Assembly (NCBI GenBank): GCA_030522415.1
Contig: CM060107.1
Coordinates: forward strand, 53,839,104 to 53,903,103
Direction of reading: 5' to 3'
DNA from: Channallabes apus
Taxonomy: Eukaryota > Chordata > Actinopteri > Siluriformes > Clariidae
DNA: 64,000 nt
The translations under genes were made by a program, and so were the position numbers. A model generated the notes under the pieces. That model did not search any database. It was given only the letters and a program-made list of their open reading frames with translations, and was not told the DNA's origin. Shown here one piece after another: positions 34,330-47,687 of this stretch; within the stretch, counting starts at the first letter, position 1; every line of letters begins with the position of its first letter.

Positions 34330-37300
34330 ATGACAGAGTCCCAAGTGGTAAACCCAGCGGATTATGCGCACCTTTGTGACGTGGGTGATCGTCACGCCGC
34401 GCTAGTCGATCAGCTGAACGTAGAGCTCGCTACTCTTCGCCGGAGCGTCCAAGACAAGCGCCTTGCGCCGTGAGGTGGTGGAGCTTCGGCAGGAGAACAC
34501 GGCCCTTCGCGAAGAGGTTGCTAGCGTGGCTAACCAGCCTCCCGTCGCGGCGGTCGCACCTCCGCCCCCCCCCCCCTCCCAACTTCTGATGTCTTTCTTG
34601 CTCTACCGGATAAATGGGATGGCACGGACGGGAGATGCAGTGTTTTTCTAACTGCTCTCGGTCTGGTGGTTGAGTTTAATGCCACCAAATACTCCACCGA
34701 TCGTTTGCTCATTGCTCTCCTCGTCTCGTTGCTATCGGGGCAGGCAGCTGAATCGGCCACGGCAGTTCTTCAAGCTGACTCCGACACTGCCTATTCCTAC
34801 ACTGAGTTTACCCGCCAGCTGAAATTAACTTTTGAACATCCTGCTGGCGAGGTGGAGACTGACACCAAGCTGTACCACCTGCGGCAGGGAGGTTTGTCCA
34901 TGAGTCGCTATACGGCTGATTTCCGTACCTTAGCCGTGCAAACCACCTGGGGGGACGCCGCGCTCCGGACAGCCTACTACGAGGGCCTGGCTTCCAGAAT
35001 TAAGAATGAACTAGCCGGGTGAGAGCTTCCTGCCACCCTGGAGGGTTTAGTTCAACTCGCTCTCCGGATTGACAAGCGCCTCCTGTCTCGCCCGAAGCCA
35101 GCCCCGAGAACCCTGCCACCAGCACCCACCTTCACCTCATCACAACCATCTACCAGTATCGATTCCAACACCCATGGACATGTCGGTTCTCCACCTCCTG
35201 CCGTGGTTGACACCGGAGCCGGGGAACCCATGCAATTAGGACGCGCTTCCCTGACCGTGGCCGAGCGTGAACGCCGCTTCCGAGAGGGATTGTGCGCCTA
35301 TTGTGGTTCAGCGGCGCACCACCGAGCTATCTGTCCACTCCGCCTGGAAAACGGCCAGACCCGGTGAAGAGGGAGAGAAATTCACCGGGTCTTCTTCAAC
35401 TCTCCTCCACGATCACCAACACCAACCCTCGTCTCACGGTTCAGGTATCCCTCCAGTTTGGCCACAAACGGGTTGGAAGTACTGCATTCATCGACTCCGG
35501 TGCTGCAGGTAATTTCATTGACTCTAATTATGCCAAAAAACTGGGGGTAAAATTTGAGGCGTTATCCCAGCCGGTTCGCATCACTTCCGTAGACGGCCGG
35601 CCTCTTTCATCTAGCCCCATCACTACCCAGACACAGCCCATCATCCTCACCATCGATCAGCATCGATGGATCGGTGGCCATTCGCCTATCTAGATGATAT
35701 TCTCATCTACTCCAAGACTGCTGAAGAACATAACCAACATGTCCGAGCGGTTCTCAAGAGATTGCTCGCCCACCGACTGTACTGTAAGTTGGAAAAGTGC
35801 GCTTTTCACGAGCGCTCCACCACGTTCCTGGGTTTTGTCATCTCACCCCAGGGTGTGGCCATGGACCCGCAGAAGCTTGAGGCTGTGCGTCATTGGCCCC
35901 TACCCAAGACCCTCAAGCAGCTTCAACGCTTTCTCGGGTTTGCGAATTTCTATCGTTGCTTCATCCGGGACTACAGTACGGTTGCAGCTCCTTTGAAGGC
36001 TCTGACACGCCCCACATCTCATCAATTCACCCTCAACTCTACCGCCATCTCCGCCTTCACCGAACTATGTCATCGCTTCACCACCGCTCCTATCCTTCGC
36101 CATCCGGACACCAAAAAGTTATTCGTTGTGGAGGTTGACGCTTCGGATGTGGGCGCCGGAGCTGTTCTCTCCCAACGAGGTCCAGACCAGAAGCTACACC
36201 CCTGTGGCTTCTTCTCCAAAAAGTTTGATCCCACTCAACAGCGATACGGGGTAGGGGACCGCGAGCTGTTGTCCGTAAAGTGGGCATTGGAGGAATGGCG
36301 ACACTGGCTCCAGGGCGCCAGCGAGCCTTTCATTGTTTGGACCGACCACCAGAACCTGATCACAATACAGAACATTAAACAGCTCAACCCGAGACAGGCA
36401 CGGTGGGCCCTGTTTTTTGAACATTATGACTTCCATCTGTCCTACCGCCCGGGGTCAAAAAACACCAAGGCGGACGCCCTCTCCAGACAACACGAAGGAG
36501 AGAGTCCCCGGGCGGAACCCGTGCCTGTTCTCCCACCATCAAGGATCATCGCACCTCTCCGTTGGGATATAGAGACGAGAGTTTGCCAGGCACAGGCCAC
36601 GGAGAACGAACCGGCAGGTGTGCCGCCTGGATGACTCTACGTACCATCAGCTGTAAGGGGTGACGTCATGGAGTGGGTACACTCCTCACCCCTTTCTGGA
36701 CATCCCGGTACCAGACGCACTCTCCAGTTCGTCCAGCGTGCCTTCTGGTGGCCCTCCATGGCATGGGACATCGACGAGTTCGTCCAGGCGTGCCCAGTGT
36801 GCGCCAGTGCGAAGAACACCAACCAGCCGACTCCTGGAGAACTTCAGCCGCTCCCGGTTCCTCATCGGCCCTGGACGCACACTGCCGTTGACTTCATCAC
36901 GGGCCTGCCGTCTTCAGCGGAGAAAAATACCATCATGACCATCGTAGATCGGTTCTCCAAGGCCGTGCATCTGGTGGCTCTCCCCAGACTCCCGTCAGCC
37001 AAGAAACAGCCGAACTGATTTTAGAACACGTAGTCCGCCTGCATGGGTTCCCAAAAGACATCGTCTCGGACAGAGGGCCGCAGTTCACTGCCCGGTTCTG
37101 GAAGGCCTTTTGCCATCTGATCAATTCCACCTGCAGCCTGTCTTCTGGGTACCAGCCCCAGACCAATGGTCAGACGGAGCGGATCAACCAACAACTGGAG
37201 CGCTACCTAAGATGTTTCGTTGCCAATCGCCAGGTGACAAAGTATGGCTGTCCACCAAGAATCTCCATCTGCACACTGAATCAAAGAAACTATCACCCAG

Positions 37301-37730
37301 ATACATTGGTCCCTATCGCATCACTCTCCGTATCAACCCTGTCACCTACCGGCTCCAGCTGCCTGCGGCGCTCCGTATCCATCCGGTTTTCCATACCTCC
37401 CAACTGAAACCCTTCACCACCTCTCCTATGGTTCCACCCCCCCTCCCTGCTCCTCCTCCCCGAATCATTGACGGTGGTCCTGCTTACACTGTAAGTCGGA
37501 TCCTCAATTCGCGACCTAGGGGCCGAGGCACCCAGTACTTGGTTGACTGGGAAGGCTACGGTCCTGAGGAGCAATCTTGGATTCCGGCCCGGTTCATCCT
37601 CGACCCCGAGCTGATCAGGGACTACCGTCGTCGGGTATCCTCCACCCCTGGACCGTCGGGAGTCGGTCCTGGACAGGGGGGTACTGTCACACACACCCGT
37701 TTTGCGGCCGGCACTAGGACCCGGAAGTAG
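34330..37730 (+). pseudogene. gypsy 1 gag-pol, broken
   Basis: In order: gag start (MTESQVV, 34330), frameshifted near 34460. Capsid part 34666-35022, ending at a TGA with the frame open beyond it. A zinc knuckle [14 protein letters not shown] near 35293-35334. Protease with IDSGAAGNF near 35490. An abrupt jump at ~35665 from protease into the YLDDILIYS catalytic block of RT, so the RT fingers are deleted. RNase H (EVDASDVGAGAVLSQ, WTDHQNL). Integrase zinc finger (HPGTRR...CPVCASAK) and catalytic parts (VDFITGL, SDRGPQF), frameshifted near 37000. A second deletion at ~37234 removes the integrase end. A chromodomain (YTVSRILNSR...[18 protein letters not shown]) closes the ORF at 37730. Confidence 0.85.
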
Positions 37731-38058
37731 GACAGTCGTAAAACAGGAAGCATAAAAGGAGACAAGATGGCGCTTCACATCACTCTGTCATTGAGTTGCC
37801 CATGTCGGTTCAGATCATCCGTCTGCCATATCGTGAGTACTCACTTTCTTGGGTTTATTTTCTGATACGAGTGTGTGTTTATAGGACGCGGGTTAAATTT
37901 GTGTTTTTCCCTTGCTCCTCGTTTGTGAGAGTCCTTAGACTAAATCGCGTGGTTATCCTGCCTACTTGCTTGCTTCCGCGTTTGGGTTTACCATCCACGC
38001 TACATAGGGCTAACCGCTAGTGCTAAGTCTTCTGATCATCCCGGTTAGTTTCGTGACA
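37685..38058 (+). repeat. 3' LTR of gypsy 1
   Basis: TGTCACACAC ... TTCGTGACA, 374 bp, preceded by the polypurine tract. Confidence 0.9.
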
Positions 38059-38267
38059 AAATGACCTGTCAGTAATCATAATGAGTTCAGAATAGTGATA
38101 GTTCAGAAGCTCTTCCCAGGTGCTACATCAGATCATCCACCCATGGTAAAGGATAGGTGTTGAAGTCTTAGATTTAATACATTGCACAGATGGATTGAGC
38201 CATCAGACTTGGAGATAGAAATCGCGGAACTGTACCAGAAGGTGGTTGACTCATCTAGAATACAAAG

Positions 38268-38537
38268 TATCATAGCCACAAGTACAGTACAATCACAAAG
38301 CATCATAACTGCTTTGATGGTTTTGACGGTTCTGCTTTGATAGTATTTTAACAGTATTGCGTGACTCAATACTGCTACTGGAGCATGACTGTGTCCAGAA
38401 GAAGTTTGATGTCATGGCACACTAGGCAAGTTATCCCTAGTCATGCTCTAGTGGCAATATTGAGTCCCAGAATCCTGCTGTCACACCATCAAAGCAGATG
38501 GGGCTATGATGCTTTGTGATTGTAATTGTGGCTATAA
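38268..38537. repeat. Palindromic MITE-like repeat
   Basis: The outer arms 38268-38321 and 38485-38537 are reverse complements ('caatcacaaagcatcata' against 'tatgatgctttgtgattg'). Inner arms ('actcaatactgctactgg' at 38363 against 'ctagtggcaatattgagt' at 38449) also pair. No coding. Confidence 0.7.
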
Positions 38538-38679
38538 TCCTTTGCGATGTATTATAATGTAGATTATCATTATTGACATTATTGACATCAGTGCTGTTTC
38601 ACTTACCAGTAGAGTTCCTTGGCCCTGGTCATTCAGTAATGTGTAGGGGCCTTGCCATCTGGCCAGGAATTTGCAATAA

Positions 38680-39590
38680 ATAAATAAATAATTTATTTAT
38701 ATTGTTATCATTGTCACAAGGCAGCTTTACAGAATCAAAAGAACAGTGTAAAAATGTGTATGACATGTGAGACCATGTTTATGATCCAAAATTATCAGAT
38801 TGTCCCTGATGAGCAAGCCGAGGATGACAGTAGATAGGAAAAACTCCCTGGAGTGGCAATAGAAAGAAAGCTTAAAGGCATTTGTTTCTATTCAGAGATC
38901 TCATCCTCATTTGGGTGATAACGGATAGCAGGAATTGGTTTGCAATCATACTGTGGCAGCTTGAAGTTCCATATAACAGAAGATGTGTTTAAGTTAATAT
39001 GGAGTACAGTTCATTTCAGTTATTGGAGGTTCAGGTACTGTAGGAAATTGAGATTGATAAGGGCACTGGTGGCTCAGTAGTAAGGTTTCTTGTCTATTGG
39101 ATGCATTGCCCGTTCCAAGCCAGGAAGTTCCAAGTTGCACCAGGTAGGGCGTCCAGAATAAAATCTGTACCAAGATGTTGTGCAGATGAGTTGTGGCAAC
39201 CCCATAACGGGAGCAGCCAAAGACTAAGAGCAACAACTATTGAGGGGCAACAGCCAAACTAGGCCTCCATGCAAAATGATCTTCAACCAGAAGCATGGCA
39301 CTAGGATTAGTCAGACAGGTTAAGAAAGTCCACTGGCATCTCAAAAGCAGCATATGTATAATAAGAAAAAGGTCTGCCCCTTGAGTTAGTTTTCATAATA
39401 CAGTAGTAATACAGATTGAAGTAGGGTGGTGAATATTAAGACAGTTCACTCAGGTGTCTGTAGTTGGACAGGTAACAGGGGTCAAGGTCAGGTTTCTTAT
39501 GTAGTGGCTTAATAACTGTGAATTTACCAACTGCTGAGTGAAGAGACTGCCTGGAACTACTTGTTTGAGAAATGTGTCGGTATGGGATCT
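38680..39590 (-). mobile_element. L2 LINE fragment (3' UTR and rearranged RT scraps)
   Basis: Contains the fish L2 3' signature in antisense ('ggcagctttacagaatcaaaag', 'gaaaaactccctgg') and later L2 text matching 44190-44270, 44810 and 46010-46210 of the copy at 43676, with a large internal deletion. A SINE is inserted at 39058-39232. Confidence 0.7.
39058..39232 (+). repeat. Second SINE family (tRNA-derived)
   Basis: Begins 'gggcactggtggctcagtag', a typical A-box tRNA head, with a decayed B box ('cgttccaagcc'). Ends 'gttgtggcaaccccataacgggagcagccaaag', the conserved tail of a common fish SINE. Confidence 0.6.
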
Positions 39591-40665
39591 AGTACACAGG
39601 TTGATGTTTTTGTAGTCCAAGTACTGGAGAAACAGATGCGTCTTGAGTTGTCGTTTAAAGATAGTCAAAGTCTCTGCTGTACGGACATCTTCATTTCAGG
39701 TTCATTCCACGACCTAGGTGCCAGAACAGAAAAGAGCCTGGATGAATGCTGCCCTCGATCCCTGAGAGATGGTGGGATGAGGCTAGCAGCGCTGGAGGAT
39801 CGGAGGGAACATGGTGCAGTGCATGGTGTGATTAGAGCAGAGAGGTAAGTGGGTGCTGGGCCATTTTTAGCTTTGTAGGCAAGCATCAGCGTTTTGAATT
39901 AGCAGGCAGCTACAGGAAGCCAGTGCAGGGAGTGGAGGAGTGGGGTGGTGTGGGAGAACTTGGGAAGGTTAAAAATGAGACGTGCTGCTGCATTCTAGAT
40001 GAGTTGCAGAGGACGAATGATGGACAGAGGCAGGCCTGCCAGGAGTGAGTTGCAGTAGTTCAGACTTGAAATAACAATGGACTGAACAAGCACCTGAGTA
40101 GCATGTGAAGAAAGAAATGGGCAAATCTTCTGATATTGTAAAGAAGAAATCTACAACAGCGAGTAATGTTAGCGATGTGTAGGGAAAATGACAGATGATT
40201 GTTCACGGTTACCCCAAGATTGCAGGCAGTGGCTGAAGGAGTGATTTGGTTGTTGTCCAGGGATATCACAAGGTCTTGACCTGTGGATGAGTCACAAGGG
40301 ATGAACAACAGTTCAGTTTTACTCAGATTGAGCTTCAGCTGATGAGCAGCCATCCAGGATGAGATGGCTGACAGACATGCTGAGATCCGGGTGGAAACCT
40401 GAGTGTCAGAGGGAGGAAAGGAGAGAGTAAGTTGGGTGTAATCTGCATAACAATGGTATGAAAGTCCATGCGATGATATGACCTTACCAAGAGACCGGGT
40501 ATAGAGGGAGAACAGTAGAGGACCAAGTACTGAGCCCTGCGGGACACCAATAGAAAGTCTATGTGGGGCAGATGTAGATCCCCTCCATGTTACCTCATAT
40601 GACCCATCTTATAGGTAAGAAGCAAACCACTGCCATGCCGTTCCACAAATTACAAGGCCTGTAAG
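39591..40665 (-). mobile_element. CR1/L2-type LINE fragment, 5'-truncated
   Basis: Minus-strand RT thumb and C-terminal region: QLKLNLSKTELLFIPCDSS (40060-40353) and MLAYKAKNGPAPTYLSALI with RSWNEPE (39665-39886), joined by frame breaks. The family differs from the L2 at 43676. Its 5' side stops at the Tc1 insertion at 40670. Confidence 0.7.
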
Positions 40666-40669
40666 AATA

Positions 40670-42259
40670 CAGTGGTGTGAAAAACTATTTGCCCCCTTCC
40701 TGATTTCTTATTCTTTTGCATGTTTGTCACACTTAAATGTTTCTGCTTATCAAAAACCGTTAACTATTAGTCAAAGATAACATAATTGATATAATGCAGT
40801 TTTTAAATGAAGGTTTACGTTATTAAGGGAGAAAAAAACCTCCAAATCTACATGGCCCTGTGTGAAAAAGTGATTGCCCCCCTTGTTAAAAAATAACTTA
40901 ACTGTGGTTTATCACACCTGAGTTCAATTTCTGTAGTCACCCCCTGGCCTGATTACTGCCACACCTGTTTCAATCAAGAAATCACTTAAATAGGAGCTAC
41001 CTGACACAGAGAAGTACACCAAAAGCACCTCAAAAGCTAGACATCATGCCAAGATCCAAAGAAATTCAGGAACAAATGAGAACAAAAGTAATTGAGATCT
41101 ATAAGTCTGGTAAAGGTTATAAAGCCATTTCTAAAGCTTTGGGACTCCAGCAAACCACAGTGAGAGCCATTAGCCACTAATGGCAAAAACATGGAACAGT
41201 GGTGAACCTTCCCAGGAGTGGCTGGCTGACCAAAATTACCCCAAGAGCGCAGAGACAACTCATCCGAGAGGCCACAAAAGACCCCAGGACAACATCTAAA
41301 GAACTGCAGGCCTCACTTGCCTCAATTAAGGTCAGTGTTCACGACTCCACCATAAGAAAGAGACTGGGCAAAAATGGCCTGCATGGCAGATTTCCAAGGC
41401 GCAAACCACTTTTAAGCAAAAAGAACATTAAGGCTTGTCTCAATTTTGCTAAAAAACATCTCAATGATTGCCAAGACTTTTGGGATACCAATACCTTGTG
41501 GACCGACGAGACAAAAGTTGAACTTTTTGGAAGGTGCGTGTCCTGTTACATCTGGCGTAAAAGTAACACAGCATTTCAGAAAAGCACATCATACCAACAG
41601 TAAAATATGGTGGTGGTAGTGTGATGGTCTGGGGTTGTTTGGCTGCTTCAGGACCTGGAAGGCTTGCTGTGATAGATGGAACCATGAATTCTACTGTCTA
41701 CCAAAAAAATCAACTCAAGCTGAAGCGATCTTGGGTGCTGCAGCAGGACAATGACCCAAAGCACATCAGCAAATACACCTCTGAATGGCTGAAGAAAAAC
41801 TAAATGAAGACTTTGGAGTGGCCTAGTCAAAGTCCTGACCTGAATCCTATTGAGATGGTGTGGCATGACCTTAAAAAGGCGGTTAATGCTAGAAAACTCT
41901 CAAATAAAGCTGAATTACAACAATTCTGCAAAGATGAGTGGGCCAAAATTCCTCCAGAGCGCTGTAAAAGACTTGTTGCAAGTTATCGCAAACGCTTGAT
42001 TGCAGTTATTGCTTCTAAGGGTGGCCCAACCAGTTATTAGGTTCAGGGGGCAATTACTTTTTCACACAGGGCCATGTAGGTTTGGATTTTTTTTCTCCCT
42101 AAAAAATAAAACTGCTCATTTATAAACTGCATTTTGTGTTTACTTGTGTTATCTTTGACTAATAGTTAAATGTGTTTGATGATCAGAAACATTTTGTGTG
42201 ACAAACATGCAAAAGAATAAGAAATCAGGAGGGGTGCAAATAGTTTTTCACACCACTGT
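40670..42259 (+). mobile_element. Tc1-family transposon with IR/DR ends
   Basis: Inverted ends of about 210 bp (40670-40880 and 42043-42259) each carry two direct repeats: outer 'cagtggtgtgaaaaactatttgc' and inner 'ccctgtgtgaaaaagtgattgc'. This is the IR/DR arrangement of Sleeping Beauty-type fish Tc1 elements. The left flank is TA; on the right the TA appears as TGTA. About 1.6 kb, the normal family length. Confidence 0.9.
41046..42040 (+). pseudogene. Tc1 transposase, inactivated
   Basis: The frame starts MPRSKEIQEQMR and shows the paired-like DNA-binding domain (GYKAISKALGL...TVRAISH), then a TAA near 41178. It continues with LPRSGWLTKITPRAQR and the first catalytic Asp (TLWTDETKVELFG). 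A frame shift near 41600 follows, then VLQQDNDPKHISK (second Asp), a stop at ~41801, and [18 protein letters not shown] (Glu) to GGPTSY. A block of about 10 residues before QLKLKRSW is missing. The catalytic residues are all still recognisable. Confidence 0.85.
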
Positions 42260-42261
42260 GT

Positions 42262-42862
42262 ATGTGTATATAGATAGATAGATAGATAGATAGTACAGTA
42301 TGTGCGATCCCTTGCACCGTCTGCTGAGAGAAATGAGACTCACAGGTTGGAAAAGGCAGGAAACGTCACGCCGCCACACAGCTGTCAGCAATTTGACGTA
42401 AATAAGAGCAAAATAGCTTTATACTGGCTTTTACTGGTTCGATTTTGAAAATGTAAGCATGCAGGGTGATTAAGCTCAGAGATCTAGGAAAAGTCATGAA
42501 AGGAGGGTCCTGGAATTTGATCGAGTGTGGAGTATTTTTTTTTTCCCCATTGCAGTCAAATAACCGCCGCTCGGCACTTCTAGTGTTAACTGGTTGATGC
42601 TTTGAGATTTAAATATTTTCTTTTACTTTTACTTTTTCTTTTATCCTATGTAATAAAGTACTGTACATGTACAATTTGTTTCAATAAATTTGAAATAAAG
42701 ACATTACCTATTTTTAATACATAGTTACTTTTCACCCACCCTGTAGATTAAATATATGGATTTTTTTGTTATAGTCCAATACCCCAGTCACCCCCTCTCT
42801 AGCTAATGCTAAGGCATTTCTCCCATTCATATTGTTCAATTTGTTTTTCTGTTTTATTTTAG
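42262..42862. other. Spacer upstream of the split finTRIM exon
   Basis: A short (GATA)n at 42272-42293, then AT-rich sequence without domains. It should be intron 5 of the plus-strand finTRIM pseudogene near its right end; no earlier exon was found. Confidence 0.4.
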
Positions 42863-44310
42863 ATTTCTGTGATCTGACTTTGGATCCCAACATGGCACTG
42901 TCACGTTCCGTGGTGTTACCGTTGGTGTAGCCGTGGGTGTACAAAGGTAGGCACAAACGTAGACAGTCTTATGCAAAATCAAAAGTCTTTTATTAAACAA
43001 CTAAACCATACTCAAAACCAAAACAAACAAAACACTGGCTCTAAAAGCATACAGTAACACACACACACAGGGACTCAGGGATCAAAAACCCCTTCAGGTG
43101 GTCACGAAACAAAACACACTCAATGGAAAAAGGAACAAGACACACTCTAGGACTCTGGGAGCAGGTAATACACATCTAAATCTCTAGGTTGAAACCCAGC
43201 CTAGATTGACAGGCCCTACGGCCTTAGACATAAGATATAAGCTCTGTTTTGTGACACAGGCTTACCACAAACTCATACACTGAACACACTAAGCATGGAG
43301 CTGAAAACGGGGACTACACGAGAGACACGGGACGGGACTAGAGACATGGTAAGACTGGAGACAAGCAACAGGACTAGAGACCGGGAGAAACAAGAGACAA
43401 GAGACAGGACGCAGGCTAAAGACATGGCAATCAACTAGGCATGGCTACTAGCTGAACAAGGTTATGAGCTAACCCTGGCATTCAGCTACACATACACCTA
43501 GCTAAGCATGTCTTTAGCCTGACATGCACATAGCTACACTTACCTAATAGCTAAACATACAACACTTGGGGCGCAGGACATGGATGTACAAGGGCTAGGG
43601 ACTCCGAGGCTCAAAGGCTAGGCTAGGGGACACGCAAAGGCTAACTACTTACCTATTCTATCACAAACAACAAAATTCAATTCAATTCAATTCAGTTTTA
43701 TTTGTATAGCGCTTTTAACAATTGACATTGTCTCAAAACAGCTTTACACAATCAAAAGAATTATTTAAGTTTGTATGGAATGTGAATGTGTATGAATCAA
43801 AATGTTCAGATATTCCCTGGCGAGCAAGCCCGAGGGCGACAGTGGCAAGGAAAAACTCCCTGAGACGGTAATAGGAAGAAACCTTGAGAGGAACCAGACT
43901 CGACAGGGAACCCATCCTCATCTGGGTGAAACAGATAGCAGGAAATGATCTGCATTTATACAGTGTTAAGTGTTAGGTTCAGCTATAATAGTTGATGTTA
44001 ATTGATGTTATAATACTTGATGTAAAATGGAGTCCAGTAGTTATTCGAGACTCGATAGACTTGTAGAAAGTTCCAGTCCTGAACTATCGAATTGTCAAGT
44101 CCTCAGAGAAACAGCTGACCACACCAGTCGAGGCCAGAACCATCTTCTAAGTATAGAGAATCATCCCCAGACACATCCTAAAGAGACACACGGGGCATCC
44201 ATGCGACGAGACCTCCAACCAGAAACCGGGCACCAGGATGGATCAGACAGGTCCGGAGGACAGAGGGAGTCTGGATCACTGGCAGCTCAGGAACCACATG
44301 TGTAGCTCGA

Positions 44311-44400
44311 CAGAGAGAGAGAGAGAGAGAAAGAGTGAAAGGGGGAGACAGGGGGAGAGAGGAAAGAGAAAGAGGGGAAGGAAGAGAAGAGGAGGAGAGA
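44311..44400. repeat. (GA)n-rich tract in the L2 3' UTR
   Basis: A purine-rich GA/GGGGA run on the plus strand within the L2 3' UTR. No other function seen. Confidence 0.7.
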
Positions 44401-44690
44401 TTGCAATTAGGTATGGTCACAGTCACAATGTCTAATGTGAATGTATATTTACTGTAGAGTGCAAGCAGGGACTCCGGCAGGACTAACTATGACAGCATAA
44501 CTAAAAGGGAGAGCCAGAAGGAAACACAAACATGAGGGCTCCCTGAGATGTAAAGCAAACAATCACCTCACCGTCAACAAACCTGAGTGATCAAATGAGA
44601 CTGAGGAAGACAGCATCTAAACATACCAGTTCACCATAATACTCTACGTCCATGAGTCCCCCAGATCTGCTCCTTTACCTTATGGCAAAT

Positions 44691-47687
44691 CTATTTATAA
44701 AATGCTTGGTTAAATAAATAGGTTTTTAGCCTAGACTTAAACACTGAGACTGTGTCTGAGTCCCGAACACTATTTGGAAGACTATTCCATAATTTTGGGG
44801 CTTTGTAAGAAAAAGCTCTGCCCCCAGCTGTAGTTTTCATAATACGCGGTACTGATAAGCAGCCTGCATCCTTTGACCGAAGTAGGCGTGGCGGATCGTA
44901 AGACACTAGCAGTTCGCTCAGATACTGCGGCGCGAGACCATTTAATGCCTTATATGTCAAGAGTAGTATTTTAAAATCAATGCGAAATTTCACAGGGAGC
45001 CAATGCAGTGAAGATAGGATAGGGGTGATGTGCTCATATCTTCTGGTTCTAGTGAGGACTCTCGCTGCTGCATTTTGGACTAGCTGAAGCTTGTTTATGC
45101 ACCTAACTGAACAACCAGACAGTAAGGCATTACAATAGTCCAACCTAGAAGTGATAAAAGCATGAACTAGTTTTTCTGCATCGTTTAGCGACAATATATT
45201 TCTTATCTTGGCAATATTTCTGAGGTGAAAGAATGCTATCCTGGTGATATTATCTACATGAGCTTCAAATGAAAGGCTGGAATCTATAATCACGCCGAGG
45301 TCTTTTACTGTTGCACTTGACGGAACAGAAAGGCCATCTAAAGTTACGGTGTGATCTAAGATTTTACTTCTAGCTGTATGCGGTCCTATGACTAGAACTT
45401 CTGTCTTATCCGGATTAAGCAGAAGGAAGTTAATTAGCATCCAATTTCTTATGTCCTGAACACATTGCTCAACTTTAGTAAGATGGTTTTTCTCATCAGG
45501 TTTTGTTGAGACGTATAGCTGTGTGTCGTCAGCATAACAATGAAAACTAATACCATGCTTACGGATTATGTTGCCCAGAGGAAGCATGTAAAGGGAAAAA
45601 AGCAGTGGGCCTAAAACTGAACCCTGCGGAACGCCAAACTCCACTAGAGAACATGCAGAATAATCACCATTTAAGTCTACATACTGATAACGATCGGTCA
45701 AATAGGATCTGAGCCAGGAGAGGGTTGTACCCTTAATTCCTACTAAATTTTCTAATCTGTGAAGAAGAATAGCATGATCAATAGTGTCAAAAGCTGCACT
45801 GAGGTCGAGTAATACAAGCATAGTTACACAACCCTGATCAGAGGCCAATAGGAGGTCATTTACTACTTTAACGAGTGCTGTTTCTGTGCTGTGATGAGGC
45901 CTAAATCCTGACTGATACAGTTCATGTATGCCATTTCTATGTAGATATGAGCATAGCTGCTCCGCTACTATCTTTTCCAGAATCTTAGAGATAAAGGGGA
46001 GGTTTGATATTGGCCTGTAATTGGACAGCTGACAGGGGTCGAGGTCAGGTTTCTTAATTATTGGTTTAATAACTGCTACTTTAAAAGATTTTGGAACATA
46101 ACCAATGCTGAGTGAGGAATTAATTATTCTCAACATCGGTTCTGTTATTACTGGTACTATCTGTTTAAGAAAATGTGTCGGTATAGGATCTAATATACAG
46201 GTTGATGAATTTGCAGAAGAGATGAGTGAAATTAGTTCATTCTCTTCAAGAGGAGTAAAGTATTCTAGGTTTGAATCTGACATGGCTAGGTTAACATCAG
46301 TATCAATTACATTGTTTGGTTTCAAAGCCTCAATTTTATGCCTGATATTTACAATTTTATTATTAAAAAAGTTCATGAAGTCCTCACTATTGCATGATGT
46401 TGTTGTGGAGATTTCTGTAGTGGTCTTATTTCTGGTTAATTTGGCTACGGTATTAAATAAAAATCTAGGATTATTTTTATTTTCTTCTATAAGAGTGGAG
46501 AGATACGTTGATCTAGCTACACTAAGAGCTTTCCTACATATAGTTCAGGATGCTCTCTTTCCATGCTATTTGAAATACCAACAATTTAGTTTGACGCCAT
46601 TTACGCTCTAATTTCCGAGCAGTCTGTTTTAAAGTGCGCGTGTGATCGTTATACCAGGGAGCGAGTTTCTTATCTCTAATAATTTTTCTTTTAGCTGGAG
46701 CTACATTATCTAAGGTACAACGAAGTGTCGACTCTAAATATTCAGTCGCCTGATCAAGTTCTGTGGGGTCAGACGGTGGCCTAATCGAAGTTGGTAACTC
46801 TGGGAGATTACTGATAAAACTTTGTGTGGTAGTTGATGTGAATGTACGTTTAATACGGTAGCGCGGTGCTGTGCGTACATTATCACTGTGACACACTTGA
46901 ATGGAGACAAGATAGTGATCTGAGATAATTTCCGACAGTGGAATTGTGAATACATTTCTTATAATTAATCCGAAGAATATTACTAAATCTAAAGTGTGAC
47001 CTGCTTTATGAGTGGGTCCTACTACACACTGATTTACACCTACGGAGTCCAGTATGGATATAAATGCTGTTCTCAGAGGGTCTTCTGGATTCTCAAAATG
47101 AATGTTAAAATCTCCAGCAATTAACACTTTGTCTACAGAAACGACCAGGTCTGAGATGAAATCTGCAAATTCACTAAGAAATTCAGAATACGGCCCTGGA
47201 GGTCTGTAAATTATAATTAGTGGAATCGACTGAGCTGATTTAATATACTTAAATACACTTATGTTACTATAGAGAATTTCAAATGAGTTAAATTTGTGTC
47301 GGTGTTTTTGTACGATAGACAGATTATCATTATGAATAACTGCTACGCCTCCTCCTCTACCAGTTAACCGAGGCTGGTGTATGTAGCTGTATCCAGGAGG
47401 ACTAGCTTCATTTAGAGATACATACTCGTCCTGTTTAACCCATGTTTCAGTTAAACAGAGTATATCAAACGCCTGATCTGTGATAATTTCATTAACAATA
47501 ACTGCTTTTGATGTGAGAGATCTAATATTTAACAATCCTAGCTTCAGATCAGAGGTGCCGGCTGCGCATTCAGTATGATCGGAGTTTGTGGACTTTATGT
47601 TAATTAGATTATTGAAACAGACTTTCTGGGTCTTTCTACATTTTTGCTTAGATCGGGGAACAGTCTCAATATGGTGAACCCTGAGTG
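44691..47687 (-). pseudogene. L2 endonuclease-reverse transcriptase ORF with one frameshift
   Basis: Endonuclease in 46534-47687: LGLLNIRSLTSKA, LCLTETWVK, GRGGGVAVIH, IIYRPPGPYSEFL, LIAGDFNIHFE, HTLDLVI, ISDHYLVS. The frame is lost near 46540 by a small indel ('actatatgtagg'), then the RT runs open through 44691-46376: [68 protein letters not shown], and the C-terminal [11 protein letters not shown]. All catalytic motifs are present, so only the frameshift separates it from an intact ORF. Confidence 0.9.

Larger units (their letters stand above)
33955..38058 (+). mobile_element. Ty3/gypsy chromodomain retrotransposon 1 (internally deleted)
   Basis: Two LTRs of 373 and 374 bp and a 5-bp target duplication AAATG on both outer sides (33950-33954, 38059-38063). 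A polypurine tract GGACAGGGGGGTAC precedes the 3' LTR. There is no room for a normal tRNA primer site: the gag ATG lies 3 bases past the 5' LTR, as in the self-priming Tf1/sushi group. Total 4.1 kb, against over 5 kb for intact relatives, because two coding blocks are deleted. Confidence 0.9.
43676..47687 (-). mobile_element. L2 LINE inserted in the LTR
   Basis: Flanked by the target duplication ACAAAA (43670-43675, 47688-47693). The 3' end (low coordinate) is 'ttcaattcaattcaattcag', followed by the fish L2 3' UTR 'tttgtatagcgcttttaaca'. About 4 kb, close to full length. Confidence 0.9.
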
